Of a DNA stretch of 64,000 bases, positions 34,926-43,768 are shown piece after piece; within the stretch, counting starts at the first letter, position 1; every line of letters starts with the position of its first letter. This stretch comes from QQVM01 sp964544885 (GTDB lineage: Bacteria > Bacteroidota > Bacteroidia > AKYH767-A > 2013-40CM-41-45), in the NCBI GenBank assembly GCA_964544885.1, contig CAZJDX010000008.1:54188-118187 (forward strand), read 5' to 3'. The notes below the pieces were generated by a model that had not been told where the DNA came from, did no database searches, and worked only from the letters and a program-made list of their open reading frames with translations. The translations under genes and the position numbers were made by a program.

Positions 34926-36161
34926 TTAATTCTTTACAAACCTGCCATCAAGCACTTTTCCACTGGAAGAAACTAACTCGACAAAATATATTCCGGCAGG
35001 TAGTTGCGAAATGTCTATTGAGTTTTCTGAACGTAGTAATAATTTTTCAGATACCAATTTACCACTGGCATTATAAATACGCACTGCATCTTTTTCGAAA
35101 TTATTCAGGTTATCATCAAAAAATATGATTCTATCAGCCGGATTTGGAAGAATACTGAAATCGGAATAAGTATCCGGATTCTCAATACGCAAGGTGAGAC
35201 CGTTGCTAAGCTTCCAAAAATCATTCAGCATAGATGATGATGATGCATCATTTCGTTGTGCACCACTTCCTATGTAGATATCGTTATTAATGGAGAAGCT
35301 GCCAGCATATCCTCTAGGTAATCCGCAAAAGGTGCCGGCAAGTGACCATTCATCTGAAAGAATGTTGTATCTATACAGCATATTTAGTGGATTATGTGTA
35401 ATGCCTGAATACTGATAATAGTATCCCCCTAAGGTGTATCCATCATTAGAACCAGCATATGCACTTGCTGCCACAACATATGGTAAAGGGAATTCGGCCC
35501 TCTGGGTCCAACTATCAGAGGCTGGATTATATTCGTAGAAGTCTCTGAAATTGCTGGTTGAATTTGTATTGTTTCCCATACCCAGGAAACCTTTTGATCC
35601 AACTGAAAATGCAATTGCCCCGTTACGCTCTAATCCAATAAAATCCGCCTTGGCAGTCCATGTATCGCTTACTGGATTATATTCATATATATCATTGTAA
35701 CTATCTCCAGCATTATAGCCGGTACCTACAAAGCCCAAATTATTAATGGAAAATCCGGCAGCACTCATTCTGACCGTTCCGGGGAAGTCTGCTTTTCTTG
35801 ACCAGGTATCCGATCCCGGATCGTAAGCCCAGGTTTCATTGGTTAGACTCCCATTGATAGCACCAGTACAAATATAGCCGATATTACCAATCGTAAATGA
35901 CACAACACTCCACCTGCCAAGGGAAGGCAATGAGGCCTTCTGAGTCCAGGAATTCGTACCGGGATTATACTCAAACCATTCACTGCTCCCATTTCCAGAC
36001 TGGTCGTGTCCAAGCCCGATATAGCCTTTCCCGTTTATAGACATTGAAGCCACTGCCAGTTTGCCTTGACCTGGATAGTCCGGCAATCTAATCCAACTGA
36101 GTTGTGAAGATGCCGAGATCACGAACAGCATGAAGGTCATTGTAAAGTACATCTTTTTCAT
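34926..36161 (-). CDS. Secreted kelch-repeat protein with type A T9SS sorting domain
   Basis: A 411-residue extracellular protein. Residues 1-20 are a signal peptide. Six kelch repeats (~50 residues each, pattern YxPxxxxW plus GYIGxG/GFVGTG) fill residues ~22-315 and should form a beta-propeller; examples are YDPGSDTWSRKADFPGTVR and YNPVSDTWTAKADF. The C-terminal ~80 residues (DFSILPNPADRIIFFDD ... SQLPAGIYFVELVSSSGKVL) are a type A sorting signal for the type IX system. The gene is convergent with yihY and lies downstream of the flippase. The ligand is unknown; the role may be adhesion or carbohydrate binding. Confidence 0.85.
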   Translation of the reverse strand: MKKMYFTMTFMLFVISASSQLSWIRLPDYPGQGKLAVASMSINGKGYIGLGHDQSGNGSSEWFEYNPGTNSWTQKASLPSLGRWSVVSFTIGNIGYICTGAINGSLTNETWAYDPGSDTWSRKADFPGTVRMSAAGFSINNLGFVGTGYNAGDSYNDIYEYNPVSDTWTAKADFIGLERNGAIAFSVGSKGFLGMGNNTNSTSNFRDFYEYNPASDSWTQRAEFPLPYVVAASAYAGSNDGYTLGGYYYQYSGITHNPLNMLYRYNILSDEWSLAGTFCGLPRGYAGSFSINNDIYIGSGAQRNDASSSSMLNDFWKLSNGLTLRIENPDTYSDFSILPNPADRIIFFDDNLNNFEKDAVRIYNASGKLVSEKLLLRSENSIDISQLPAGIYFVELVSSSGKVLDGRFVKN

Positions 36162-36206
36162 GGAATTTGTTTTTATAATTATTCAGAGCAAAATAAAATT
36201 CAAAGT

Positions 36207-36214
36207 CAAATATA
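36207..36214 (-). promoter_or_regulatory. Putative Bacteroidota -7 box (TATATTTG) for the kelch gene
   Basis: Minus-strand TATATTTG lies 45 bp before the ATG at 36161 in an AT-rich gap. It matches TAnnTTTG, but no -33 TTTG is present, so confidence is low. Confidence 0.33.
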
Positions 36215-36258
36215 TTAAATAACCAGGGTCTAATTAAATGCTTTTAAAAGTATGCATT

Positions 36259-37728
36259 TCAGGTTCTTTTAACAAATGGAATATATTTATGAAATTCAGG
36301 AGCAATCTTGTAATAATAAATAAACCCGATATAGAGTACCGTAATGGAAATACTCCTTAATAAAATATCAAGCAGTTTCGATTCATGATGAGGAATAAAA
36401 TGAACCAACGCAAACACAGTCACTATAGTCAAGAGAACCTTGAGATTTTTTTTATCAAACGGTTGAAGAGAAAAAAATTTCCAAACGGAAACCAGTAATA
36501 AACTATTATAGGTAAAAGCGGCAAGTGAAGTGGCAATAGCGGCGCCTGTAATTCCCATTCTTGGTATAAGGATCATCTGGAGAATCAGTACCATGATGGC
36601 CAGCAGGATCAGAAAAGCGGCACCATACCGGTATTTAACCGAATTGAACAAGACCGGTGCGTTGAGCCCGGTTGCCATGTTGTAGAGGGTTCCCAGACTG
36701 AGTATCATAACCGCCATCTCCCCCTGCTGGTATCCTTCCGGAAGGAATTTGAGCAATGTATGGATATTCAGGTTGATCATTAAAAAGAGAAACCCACCCA
36801 GAAGAAACAGGTACAGGGAGGATTTGGTATATATCTCCCGGATTTGTTCCTGATCATTGGCCGCCCAGGCAAATGAAATTTTAGAGGCGGCAATACGCTC
36901 CAGCGCGTTCAGCGGCGCCTCAATCACTGTTGGAATAAATGCGGCGATCGTATACACGCCAACGAATGCGAGAGGCATAAACTTTGCGATCATAACCGAA
37001 TCGAATAATTTTAAGCCCAGGGAGGCAATACCCGCGAACCACAGGATCATGCCAAAGCGAATTACCTCCATCATTTTTTTCTCCCTGATCACTTTCCAGT
37101 CAATCCTGAAACCCGGTCTGTCAAAAACAAAAATATAAGTGATCAAAACCAGCATTTGAAAGGCATAAATGCCTACAAAACAAGCAATAAACTGATCCAG
37201 GCCCAACCATTTCAGAAAGTACACAGAAACGAGGACAATTGTTAAAAGCCGGACAATCACATCATTGAGAAAGGCAGGGATAGTGGTTTTAAAATGGGCA
37301 TTGCAATATATCCCCAGCACCGCGACGAAAGAAACAAAGAAGATCAGCGGAAATACATAATTGAAGTATTCAAGGAATAACGGAGATTCGTTCCTGTATT
37401 GTCCGAGTATGAAATCCCTGAAAATCCAAAGAACTCCCGCAACGATCACAAAACCTATAAGAGGAAACAAATTCATAAAGGCGAAGAAGCCATGATGTTT
37501 CCGTTCCGGGTCTTTGAATGATGGAAAATACTTGATTGTCGCATTACCTATACCCAGAGGCACGAACATCGCAACCAGGAGAGAAAATGAATACAAAAGC
37601 CTGGTGAGACCTAATTCCTCCTTTGTGAGAAAATGTGGCTGTACCACAATAAGATTGACAAAACCGATCAACATACCGGCATAGCCGGTGATCATATTCT
37701 TAATTCCCTGTCTCTTTATTACACCCAT
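36259..37728 (-). CDS. Wzx-like oligosaccharide flippase (MOP superfamily)
   Basis: About 489 residues with 12-14 hydrophobic segments, the topology of MOP-superfamily exporters that flip lipid-linked repeat units to the periplasm. The N-terminal GIKNMITGYAGMLIGFVNLI and KEELGLTRLLYSFSLLVAMF fit the polysacc_synt/MATE-like start of Wzx proteins, and the C-terminal third has LSLGTLYNMATGLNAPVLF, typical of this group. The ATG at 37728 is preferred to a TTG at 37740. Its presence together with OPX, Wzc and a Wzy-like protein supports a Wzx/Wzy-dependent route. Confidence 0.83.
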   Translation of the reverse strand: MGVIKRQGIKNMITGYAGMLIGFVNLIVVQPHFLTKEELGLTRLLYSFSLLVAMFVPLGIGNATIKYFPSFKDPERKHHGFFAFMNLFPLIGFVIVAGVLWIFRDFILGQYRNESPLFLEYFNYVFPLIFFVSFVAVLGIYCNAHFKTTIPAFLNDVIVRLLTIVLVSVYFLKWLGLDQFIACFVGIYAFQMLVLITYIFVFDRPGFRIDWKVIREKKMMEVIRFGMILWFAGIASLGLKLFDSVMIAKFMPLAFVGVYTIAAFIPTVIEAPLNALERIAASKISFAWAANDQEQIREIYTKSSLYLFLLGGFLFLMINLNIHTLLKFLPEGYQQGEMAVMILSLGTLYNMATGLNAPVLFNSVKYRYGAAFLILLAIMVLILQMILIPRMGITGAAIATSLAAFTYNSLLLVSVWKFFSLQPFDKKNLKVLLTIVTVFALVHFIPHHESKLLDILLRSISITVLYIGFIYYYKIAPEFHKYIPFVKRT

Positions 37729-37862
37729 GAGCAAAACCAAACAACGCAGGCAATGATAATTAATTTTAATTTCTGATTTTTACAGCCAATCATTAATATT
37801 ACTCTGCCGGTCGTTCATAATTCACCACTGGCATATGCCTCTCTTGTAATACAATCAAACCT

Positions 37863-38882
37863 ATGAAATTTTTCAGGAAAGCACTAAGAAAGGCTGCAAT
37901 ATACCTTCTGCCTGGAGTGCGGTTCTATTACACGATGAGAAATCACTCTAAACCAAGATACTTGATACTGAACTATCACGGTGTAGTAAATGATCACCGT
38001 CCCGAACTCAGTAAAAATCATTTATCAGCATTACAATTCAAGGAACACCTGGAGTACTTCCATAAACATTTTAAGGTTATTTCACTGCAAGCGATGATTG
38101 GTCAATTCGTAGCCGGTATTCGACCGAATCGCCCGACCATAGCCATTACCTTTGATGATGGTTATGAAAATAATTACACTAATGCCTACCCTTTGTTAAA
38201 GATCTATAATTTTCCGGCAAGCATTTTTGTAACAGCACAGGCGATTGATTATCCTGAAGATCCATTATGGTATGATGCGATTGACCTTTGTAAAGCTGAA
38301 TTGGATTGGGAAGCACTGAAGAGATCTGACTACAATAATATCATTCCTGAAAAGTTTAATCCTGCGGATGAAAGTACATATCATGATTTCAAACAAAGAC
38401 TCAAACTGGTCAATGATGAGGGGAAGAAAGTTATACTCGGCATTTTGCTGCCAGGGGCTAGACAAAAAGGCGGTTTAAAAAATATTCCTGGAGAGTACTG
38501 GAAACTTCTCTCGAAGGAACAGTTAAAACTTCTGGCAGCTGACAATGAGATTGAAATAGGCTCCCATGCCCTCACCCATACCAACCTTGATACGCTTTCT
38601 GAGCCTGAAATAGCAAAAGAACTTTCGTTGAGTATGCAAAAACTTCATCAGGCGACGTTAAAACCGGTCACATCCATAGCCTTTCCGGACGGCGCTTATA
38701 ACGAGAAAGTAAAAGAAACAAGCTTTAAAGTCGGCTACAGGCAATTATTCGCGGTCGATTACCGCAACAACTATGACAAACCTGAAAACAATATTTTTCC
38801 AAGGTACAGCATTTCCAATACAACGGTCACCGCTTCCGTAATCATTTCCATTTACCGGGCTTTCAGCCGGGCAGGATTTTAG
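37863..38882 (+). CDS. Polysaccharide deacetylase (NodB-type)
   Basis: A 339-residue carbohydrate esterase family 4 protein that removes acetyl groups from N- or O-acetylated sugars. Motif 1, TIAITFDDGYENNYTNAYPL near residue 95, holds the catalytic and metal-binding Asp pair; motif 2, EIEIGSHALTHTNL near 225, holds the His-x3-His metal site. The long stretch between the motifs (about 140-220) is an insertion common in the group found in O-antigen loci. FPDGAYNEKVKE near 278 completes the active site. The stop codon TAG is formed partly by the first base of the adjacent MITE-like element and is unchanged by its insertion. Confidence 0.88.
   Translation: MKFFRKALRKAAIYLLPGVRFYYTMRNHSKPRYLILNYHGVVNDHRPELSKNHLSALQFKEHLEYFHKHFKVISLQAMIGQFVAGIRPNRPTIAITFDDGYENNYTNAYPLLKIYNFPASIFVTAQAIDYPEDPLWYDAIDLCKAELDWEALKRSDYNNIIPEKFNPADESTYHDFKQRLKLVNDEGKKVILGILLPGARQKGGLKNIPGEYWKLLSKEQLKLLAADNEIEIGSHALTHTNLDTLSEPEIAKELSLSMQKLHQATLKPVTSIAFPDGAYNEKVKETSFKVGYRQLFAVDYRNNYDKPENNIFPRYSISNTTVTASVIISIYRAFSRAGF
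38878..38881. repeat. Target-site duplication TTTA, left copy
   Basis: TTTA directly before the element; the matching copy is at 39081-39084. Confidence 0.7.
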
Positions 38883-38913
38883 GGCACCTCTAAAAACCTC
38901 TTTCAGGTGCTGT
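38882..38913 (+). repeat. Left terminal inverted repeat of the MITE-like element
   Basis: Begins GGGCACCTCTAAAAACCT; pairs with 39049-39080 with five mismatches in 32 positions. Confidence 0.72.
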
Positions 38914-39048
38914 CTTGAAAGATAATCAATAGGTCAATAATTATGATAGGCTTGATCTTTTTTTGCAATACGGCGTTGTTCGTCAGTCAGATATTTAGTT
39001 CCAGTATCTTTCTTCCTCACGCCTTGTCTTGCAAAAAAATCTCTAAGC

Positions 39049-39080
39049 ACATCACCCAAAACAGGTTTTTTGAGGTGCCC
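39049..39080 (-). repeat. Right terminal inverted repeat of the MITE-like element
   Basis: Read on the minus strand it begins GGGCACCTCAAAAAACCT; it pairs with 38882-38913. Confidence 0.72.
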
Positions 39081-39084
39081 TTTA
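39081..39084. repeat. Target-site duplication TTTA, right copy
   Basis: TTTA directly after the element. The minus-strand stop codon TAA of the acetyltransferase lies within it. Confidence 0.7.
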
Positions 39085-40026
39085 GAAAGTGTCTGAATCG
39101 GCTCCCGTAAACCGTAATTTTTCCAGGGGAAAATTTCCCGACAAATCGAGATAGCCATAGGCGAGCGATTCCTTTACCTTAAAAAATTCTGGAAGTATTT
39201 TATCCCATAAAGTACCCGGTGTGACCAGGAAGATAATCTTGTCGGTTCCAAGCAGGAATGCCAGTCTTCTGAGTTTTCTGTTGAACCTGTAAAAATTATC
39301 CCCGACATGCTTCTCCATATCACCGATCTGGAGATAAGTATCCACTTTTATCCAAACGACGGCATCGTCAACACACACCATTTTACATCCTGAGGAGCTT
39401 TTATAATGAACAAACTGATCAGATCTTGACAGACCGGCAAGATCATCACTCATCACCGAATTCACCGAGAGACTCCTATCCGTTTTGTAAAATGAAAGAA
39501 CAAGATTAACGTAGGCTTTGTAAACAGGAAGAAAGATGCTAAACTTCCTGGCAATCTTAGCCAGTGGCAATGTCATTACCTTTTGACTATACTCAAGAAG
39601 GTTCGCAGGACAAACCCAGGAGAGCTTGTTGACAAAACCCGGATAGGAATTCTTGTTCGGGAAACCATAGATAAATAACACACCATGCTCTTTTGCCAGA
39701 GCGTAGGTAAGTTTAGCCAGTCTGGTAAACAGTCCTTTGCCTGTATGACTGCGATGAGTCATTGTATCACCACTTTGGGCAGAAACATAAGTTTTCCCCC
39801 TATATACCACAGGATGAGCATAGACCCCATAGAATGCAGCGGGTTCACCTTCATGGCTATAGGCTATATATCCGAGGAAAGGTTCACCGAAGGCTGAGGT
39901 TTGATTTTTCAACTGATAATATTCAGTACCCGGGTCAAAACCGAATGCACTTCTGGAAATATACCTCAGGTCGTTATACAAAGAAGGTTCTATACGCTTA
40001 AATGTATATTGCGGTGTTTCTGTCAT
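39082..40026 (-). CDS. GNAT-type N-acetyltransferase family protein
   Basis: About 314 residues. The N-terminal half resembles a GNAT acetyltransferase: YKRIEPSL-type opening (here FKRIEPSLYNDLRYISRSAF), a beta strand FLGYIAYSHEGEPAAFYGVY near 55, and SAQSGDTMTHRSHTGKGLFT near 82, which matches the acetyl-CoA pyrophosphate loop (R-x-x-G-x-G/A pattern degenerate). YGFPNKNSYPGFVNKLSW near 120 is typical of Acetyltransf_9 proteins in surface glycan loci. The ATG at 40026 overlaps the asnB stop by 4 bp (ATGA), so this gene is coupled to the asparagine synthase; the open frame extends further upstream inside asnB. It may acetylate an amino sugar or an amidated residue. Confidence 0.72.
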   Translation of the reverse strand: MTETPQYTFKRIEPSLYNDLRYISRSAFGFDPGTEYYQLKNQTSAFGEPFLGYIAYSHEGEPAAFYGVYAHPVVYRGKTYVSAQSGDTMTHRSHTGKGLFTRLAKLTYALAKEHGVLFIYGFPNKNSYPGFVNKLSWVCPANLLEYSQKVMTLPLAKIARKFSIFLPVYKAYVNLVLSFYKTDRSLSVNSVMSDDLAGLSRSDQFVHYKSSSGCKMVCVDDAVVWIKVDTYLQIGDMEKHVGDNFYRFNRKLRRLAFLLGTDKIIFLVTPGTLWDKILPEFFKVKESLAYGYLDLSGNFPLEKLRFTGADSDTF

Positions 40027-41915
40027 GGTTTCATCCAATATTGATACCATTGTTGAAATACAAACACCAGCCACATTCTTTGAAAGTCCCTGAGTTTACC
40101 CTGTAAAAAGGTTGCAGCCATGTGCTGCACAGGTTCACTTTTCAGAATACCTGATTCTCCGGTCAGTGCAGGTTCAAGCGTGTTCATAAAAAGTTCTTTG
40201 AGATCGCTTCTCATCCACTTCTCCAGGGGTATACCAAAGCCCATCTTAGGCCTGTCCATGACCTTTTCGGGGATGTATTTATGAACAATATCTTTCAGCA
40301 GCATCTTCTGTCTTTCATTATTCATCTTGAATGAAGAAGGTAGTCTGGCAAGAAATTCAGCAATACGATGATCAAGGAATGGTTCTCTTGCTTCGAGACT
40401 TGCTGACATGGAAGCCCTGTCCACCTTATGCAGAATATCATCTACAAGATACGTTTTGTATTCTGTTGCCAGAATTCTTCCCAGCAGATCATTGACCGAT
40501 TTCAGCTTATAACCCTCATCAAATACTGTATGCAGCATTTGAGGGATATCGTACAGGATCTTTCTGATCTCCCTGTTGGTAAATTGCTGGTTTATCACCT
40601 CAAATCTTTTAACCGGGTCAGCAGTTTCAAGAACCATCTTCAGCTTGTTTCTTCTGTCGCTGCCTGAAACCACTGGTCCGGACTGCGAAGGAATCATTTT
40701 CGAAGAAACCGAAGCAAGCGCCGGTGGCAGAACGGCAAATTTCTGCAGGTAGGCCAAACTCTTCCTATGCCTGGGATATCCGGCAAATAATTCATCCGCT
40801 GCATCTGCGGACAAGGCTACCGTAACATGTTGTCTGGCAACTTTGCTTACAAGGGTGGTAGGAATGACAGAAGGGTCGCCAAAAGGTTCGTCACAGATCT
40901 CAGGCAGTTTAGGTACAAGGTCCATGGCTTCACGATATGTACACAGGTACTCTTCGTGGTCTGTACCCAAATGGTCTGCTACTTTTCTTGCATGATGTGC
41001 CTCGTTATATTTATCATCTTCAAAGGCAATAGTAAAGGTTTTTATTCTACTGGTCCTGCCCTTTTGTAAAAGTGCGGTAACACATGAACTGTCATAGCCA
41101 CCGCTTAAGAATACACCCAGCGGTACATCGGATATCATCCTGTATTCGAACGCTGAACTCAGTAGTTTTTCCGTTTCCAGCAAGGCATCGTCGTAGTTTA
41201 TGTTCAATCTTTCCCGGTTGTAGTGATCAATAATATCCCAGTATTTGTGTTGAGAAAGTTTTTCAGACCGCAAGTCAAGTTCCATCCAATATCCGGGCAT
41301 GAGTTTAAAGGTTCCTTTGAAGATCGCATACGGAGCCGGTATATATCCATATTGAAAGAACAAACCCAGAGCATCAGGGTCTATTGCTTTTTGAAAGGAA
41401 GGATGCCGGTGAAAAGCCTTTAGTTCGGAGGAAAAGAGGAATAAACCGGACTCTTGATAGTAGTAAAAAGGTTTTACCCCTGCTCTGTCCCGGATAAAGA
41501 TCATCTTCTGTTGGGCTTGATCAAACAGTGCTATTGCGAACATGCCGATGAAATGATCAATACATTTCACCCCCCACTCCTGGTAAGCCTTCAGGATCAC
41601 TTCCGTATCAGATGAAGAGATGAAACTGTATCCCCGTTTCATCAAGTCAGACCGGATCTCCCTGAAATTATAGATCTCACCATTGAATATGATCCAGGCA
41701 TCGTTATCCGTATTATGCATTGGCTGGTGGCCGGCAGGAGAAAGATCAATGATGGAAAGCCGGCGGAAACCGAGACCAACATGCGCCAACTGATGATCAA
41801 AAAATTCATAACCTGAATCATCCGGTCCGCGATGGACCAGGGAATCGGCCATTGACTTCAGTATTGAACCGGAGGATCGTTTTGAAAAGTCAATAAAGCC
41901 TGCTATACCGCACAT
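40023..41915 (-). CDS. asnB: Asparagine synthase (glutamine-hydrolysing) family
   Basis: A 630-residue class II amidotransferase. After Met, Cys2 (MCGIAGFIDF) is the glutaminase nucleophile; LVHRGPDDSGYEF near 30 and FNGEIYNFREIRSDL near 77 complete that domain. The synthetase domain has the ATP pyrophosphate loop GVFLSGGYDSSCVTALLQ near 265 and DEPFGDPSVIPTTLVSK near 345. The ATG at 41915 was chosen because it exposes Cys2 and lies 16 bp after a TAAATTTG promoter-like box; an earlier in-frame ATG at 41993 would put this box inside the gene. In surface glycan loci such proteins often amidate uronic acids, so the role may be sugar amidation instead of Asn supply. Confidence 0.88.
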   Translation of the reverse strand: MCGIAGFIDFSKRSSGSILKSMADSLVHRGPDDSGYEFFDHQLAHVGLGFRRLSIIDLSPAGHQPMHNTDNDAWIIFNGEIYNFREIRSDLMKRGYSFISSSDTEVILKAYQEWGVKCIDHFIGMFAIALFDQAQQKMIFIRDRAGVKPFYYYQESGLFLFSSELKAFHRHPSFQKAIDPDALGLFFQYGYIPAPYAIFKGTFKLMPGYWMELDLRSEKLSQHKYWDIIDHYNRERLNINYDDALLETEKLLSSAFEYRMISDVPLGVFLSGGYDSSCVTALLQKGRTSRIKTFTIAFEDDKYNEAHHARKVADHLGTDHEEYLCTYREAMDLVPKLPEICDEPFGDPSVIPTTLVSKVARQHVTVALSADAADELFAGYPRHRKSLAYLQKFAVLPPALASVSSKMIPSQSGPVVSGSDRRNKLKMVLETADPVKRFEVINQQFTNREIRKILYDIPQMLHTVFDEGYKLKSVNDLLGRILATEYKTYLVDDILHKVDRASMSASLEAREPFLDHRIAEFLARLPSSFKMNNERQKMLLKDIVHKYIPEKVMDRPKMGFGIPLEKWMRSDLKELFMNTLEPALTGESGILKSEPVQHMAATFLQGKLRDFQRMWLVFVFQQWYQYWMKP

Positions 41916-41930
41916 AGAAAGGAGAATGGA

Positions 41931-41938
41931 CAAATTTA
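41931..41938 (-). promoter_or_regulatory. Putative Bacteroidota -7 box (TAAATTTG) for asnB
   Basis: Minus-strand TAAATTTG fits TAnnTTTG and lies 16 bp upstream of the Met-Cys start at 41915. No -33 TTTG was seen. Confidence 0.38.
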
Positions 41939-42007
41939 AACATTTTCCATCTTTGCTGATGATTATCCTGTCGAGGAAAATGGTTACTTTCACGCCGTAT
42001 TTCTGTT

Positions 42008-42949
42008 ATGATCAGGTTTATTTCCCCCGAAACCGGCGAGTTGCTGGAACTTAAGCAGGACAAACTTACCGGAAGAAACGGACTTGAATATCCGGTTATC
42101 AATGGAATCCCACGATTTGTTCCAAAGGAGAATTATGCATCGGCATTTGGTTTACAATGGAATACATTCCGTAAGACGCAACTGGACAGTAAAAACCGCT
42201 CGGACCTGTCCAGAGTCAGGTTGGAGCGTTGTCTTGGCATAAGCATTGCTGAGTTAAAAGGAAAGTCACTGCTGGAAGTAGGCTGTGGCGCAGGGAGATT
42301 CACCGAGATATTGGTTAACAGCGGCGCTGAAGTTCATTCTGTTGATCTAAGCAACGCGGTAGATGCCAACAAAGACAATATAGGTGAGGCAACTAATTTC
42401 AGGATTGCGCAGGCAAGTGTGTATGCATTGCCATTCCCGGATGAAGCATTCGATATAGTAATTTGTCTGGGAGTCATCCAGCATACACCAAGCCCGGAAA
42501 GAACCATTGAGAATTTATGGAAGAAAGTAAAACCCGGAGGATTTCTCGTAATCGATCATTATCGCTGGCGTCTTTCATATTATTCAACCCTTAAACCACT
42601 TTACAGACAATATCTGAAGAGGCTTAAACCGGATAATTCGCTGAGGCTGGTGACTAAGATGACCGATTACTTTTTCCCGCTTCACTGGAAATGGAGAAAG
42701 AACAAGGCTCTTTGGTGGCTCTTACACAGAATCTCCCCGCTTATTGAATACATACATGAATTTCCGGAAATGAGTTATGAAGAACATTATGAACTGAGCA
42801 AGCTCGACAGTTATGATTCATTGACGGATTACTATAAGCATTTGAGGACCCCCGGTCAGATAGAAAAACAACTAAAGAAACTTGGCGCTAAAGATATTTG
42901 GATTAATATTGGGGGAAATGGAGTTGAAGCGAGAGGGATAAAATTTTGA
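42008..42949 (+). CDS. Class I methyltransferase with Trm112-like N-terminus
   Basis: A 313-residue methyltransferase. The first ~40 residues (RFISPETGELLELKQDKLTG, YPVINGIPRFVP) look like a Trm112/YcaR-type leader that has lost its Cys residues. The SAM domain has SLLEVGCGAGRFTEILVNSG near residue 92, EVHSVDLSNAVDANKDN, FDIVICLGVIQHTPSPERTI near 152 and KVKPGGFLVIDHYRWR near 175. The C-terminal ~110 residues are basic and aromatic-rich, as in several glycan-locus methyltransferases. It is divergent from asnB and 3 bp from the next methyltransferase. Confidence 0.82.
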   Translation: MIRFISPETGELLELKQDKLTGRNGLEYPVINGIPRFVPKENYASAFGLQWNTFRKTQLDSKNRSDLSRVRLERCLGISIAELKGKSLLEVGCGAGRFTEILVNSGAEVHSVDLSNAVDANKDNIGEATNFRIAQASVYALPFPDEAFDIVICLGVIQHTPSPERTIENLWKKVKPGGFLVIDHYRWRLSYYSTLKPLYRQYLKRLKPDNSLRLVTKMTDYFFPLHWKWRKNKALWWLLHRISPLIEYIHEFPEMSYEEHYELSKLDSYDSLTDYYKHLRTPGQIEKQLKKLGAKDIWINIGGNGVEARGIKF

Positions 42950-42952
42950 AAT

Positions 42953-43768
42953 ATGTTTAATCAAGACAAAGCTGGTCAGGAATACTGGTCTCATCTCTGG
43001 AATCAGTCTGACCTTCCTCCTGAATTTAACTTTACCAGTAGTAGATTGAACGATTATCCAAACAGAATATTACATAATTTATTTTCACAAAATCTTAAAG
43101 ATTTACACGGGACAGATTACAAATTACTTGAGATCGGTTGCGGCAACTCCATTTTTCTTCCCTATTTTCAAAAGCAATATGGTTTTAAAGTTTATGGAAT
43201 AGATTATTCAGAAACAGGATGCGAACAAGCAAAAGCAATTTTAAATCGCGAAGGTGTATCCGGTGAAATTATTTTAGGTGACGCGTTTAAGCCTTCCGAA
43301 GAGCTTATAGGAAAATTTGATATCGTGTGTTCATTTGGAGTGGCAGAACACTTTGAAGATACAACAGCCACTTTAACTGCATTTTCAACTTATCTAAAAC
43401 CGGGCGGCATGTTAATCACCACTATTCCTAACTTAAGCGGAATTACTGGCTGGTTACAAAAAAAAATGAATAAACCGGTTTATGATATTCATGTTCCAAT
43501 GGATAAAAGTATGTTGGAAAATGCCATCTTAAAATCAGGATTGAAACTTGAATTTAGCGCATACTTTCTACCGGTCAGTTTTGCAGTTACTCTTGATGGT
43601 AAGTCCGGTTCTAAAATTCCAAACTATCCAATTAAATTCGTCCTGCTAAAATCAATCCGGTACTTTTCAAAAGTAATATGGCTTATTGACAATATGTTTC
43701 ATTTAGTTCCCGCTAGAAAGATGTTTAGTGGAGGTATTTTTACTGTTGCGAAAAAACATAATGCTTGA
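42953..43768 (+). CDS. Class I SAM-dependent methyltransferase
   Basis: A 271-residue methyltransferase with YKLLEIGCGNSIFLPYFQKQ near residue 55, VYGIDYSETGCEQAKAIL near 80, FDIVCSFGVAEHFEDTTATL near 121 and YLKPGGMLITTIPNLSGITG near 144. It starts 3 bp after the preceding methyltransferase and overlaps the following GT4 start. Base composition becomes clearly more AT-rich here than in the preceding genes, suggesting acquisition together with the next gene. The acceptor is probably a sugar of the surface glycan. Confidence 0.82.
   Translation: MFNQDKAGQEYWSHLWNQSDLPPEFNFTSSRLNDYPNRILHNLFSQNLKDLHGTDYKLLEIGCGNSIFLPYFQKQYGFKVYGIDYSETGCEQAKAILNREGVSGEIILGDAFKPSEELIGKFDIVCSFGVAEHFEDTTATLTAFSTYLKPGGMLITTIPNLSGITGWLQKKMNKPVYDIHVPMDKSMLENAILKSGLKLEFSAYFLPVSFAVTLDGKSGSKIPNYPIKFVLLKSIRYFSKVIWLIDNMFHLVPARKMFSGGIFTVAKKHNA

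Larger units (their letters stand above)
38882..39080. mobile_element. 199-bp MITE-like element with ~32-bp terminal inverted repeats
   Basis: The two ends start with the same GGGCACCTC followed by an A-rich run and AAAACCT; aligned by hand, 27 of the first 32 bases match between the left end (38882-38913) and the reverse complement of the right end (39049-39080). TTTA on both sides fits a 4-bp target duplication. No complete transposase is present. On the minus strand a short open stretch (about 38 codons from a GTG, ending at a TGA at 38934) is coding-like and could be a remnant of the parent transposase. The element lies exactly between the stop codons of two convergent genes and leaves both intact. 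It is probably an internally deleted insertion sequence moved in trans. Confidence 0.72.

Noticed and set aside
38934..39158. A 74-codon minus-strand open frame covering part of the MITE-like element
   Set aside because: Its first half reads out of frame through the end of the acetyltransferase; only the part inside the element looks coding-like, and it is too short to call as a gene. Treated as possible transposase remnant.
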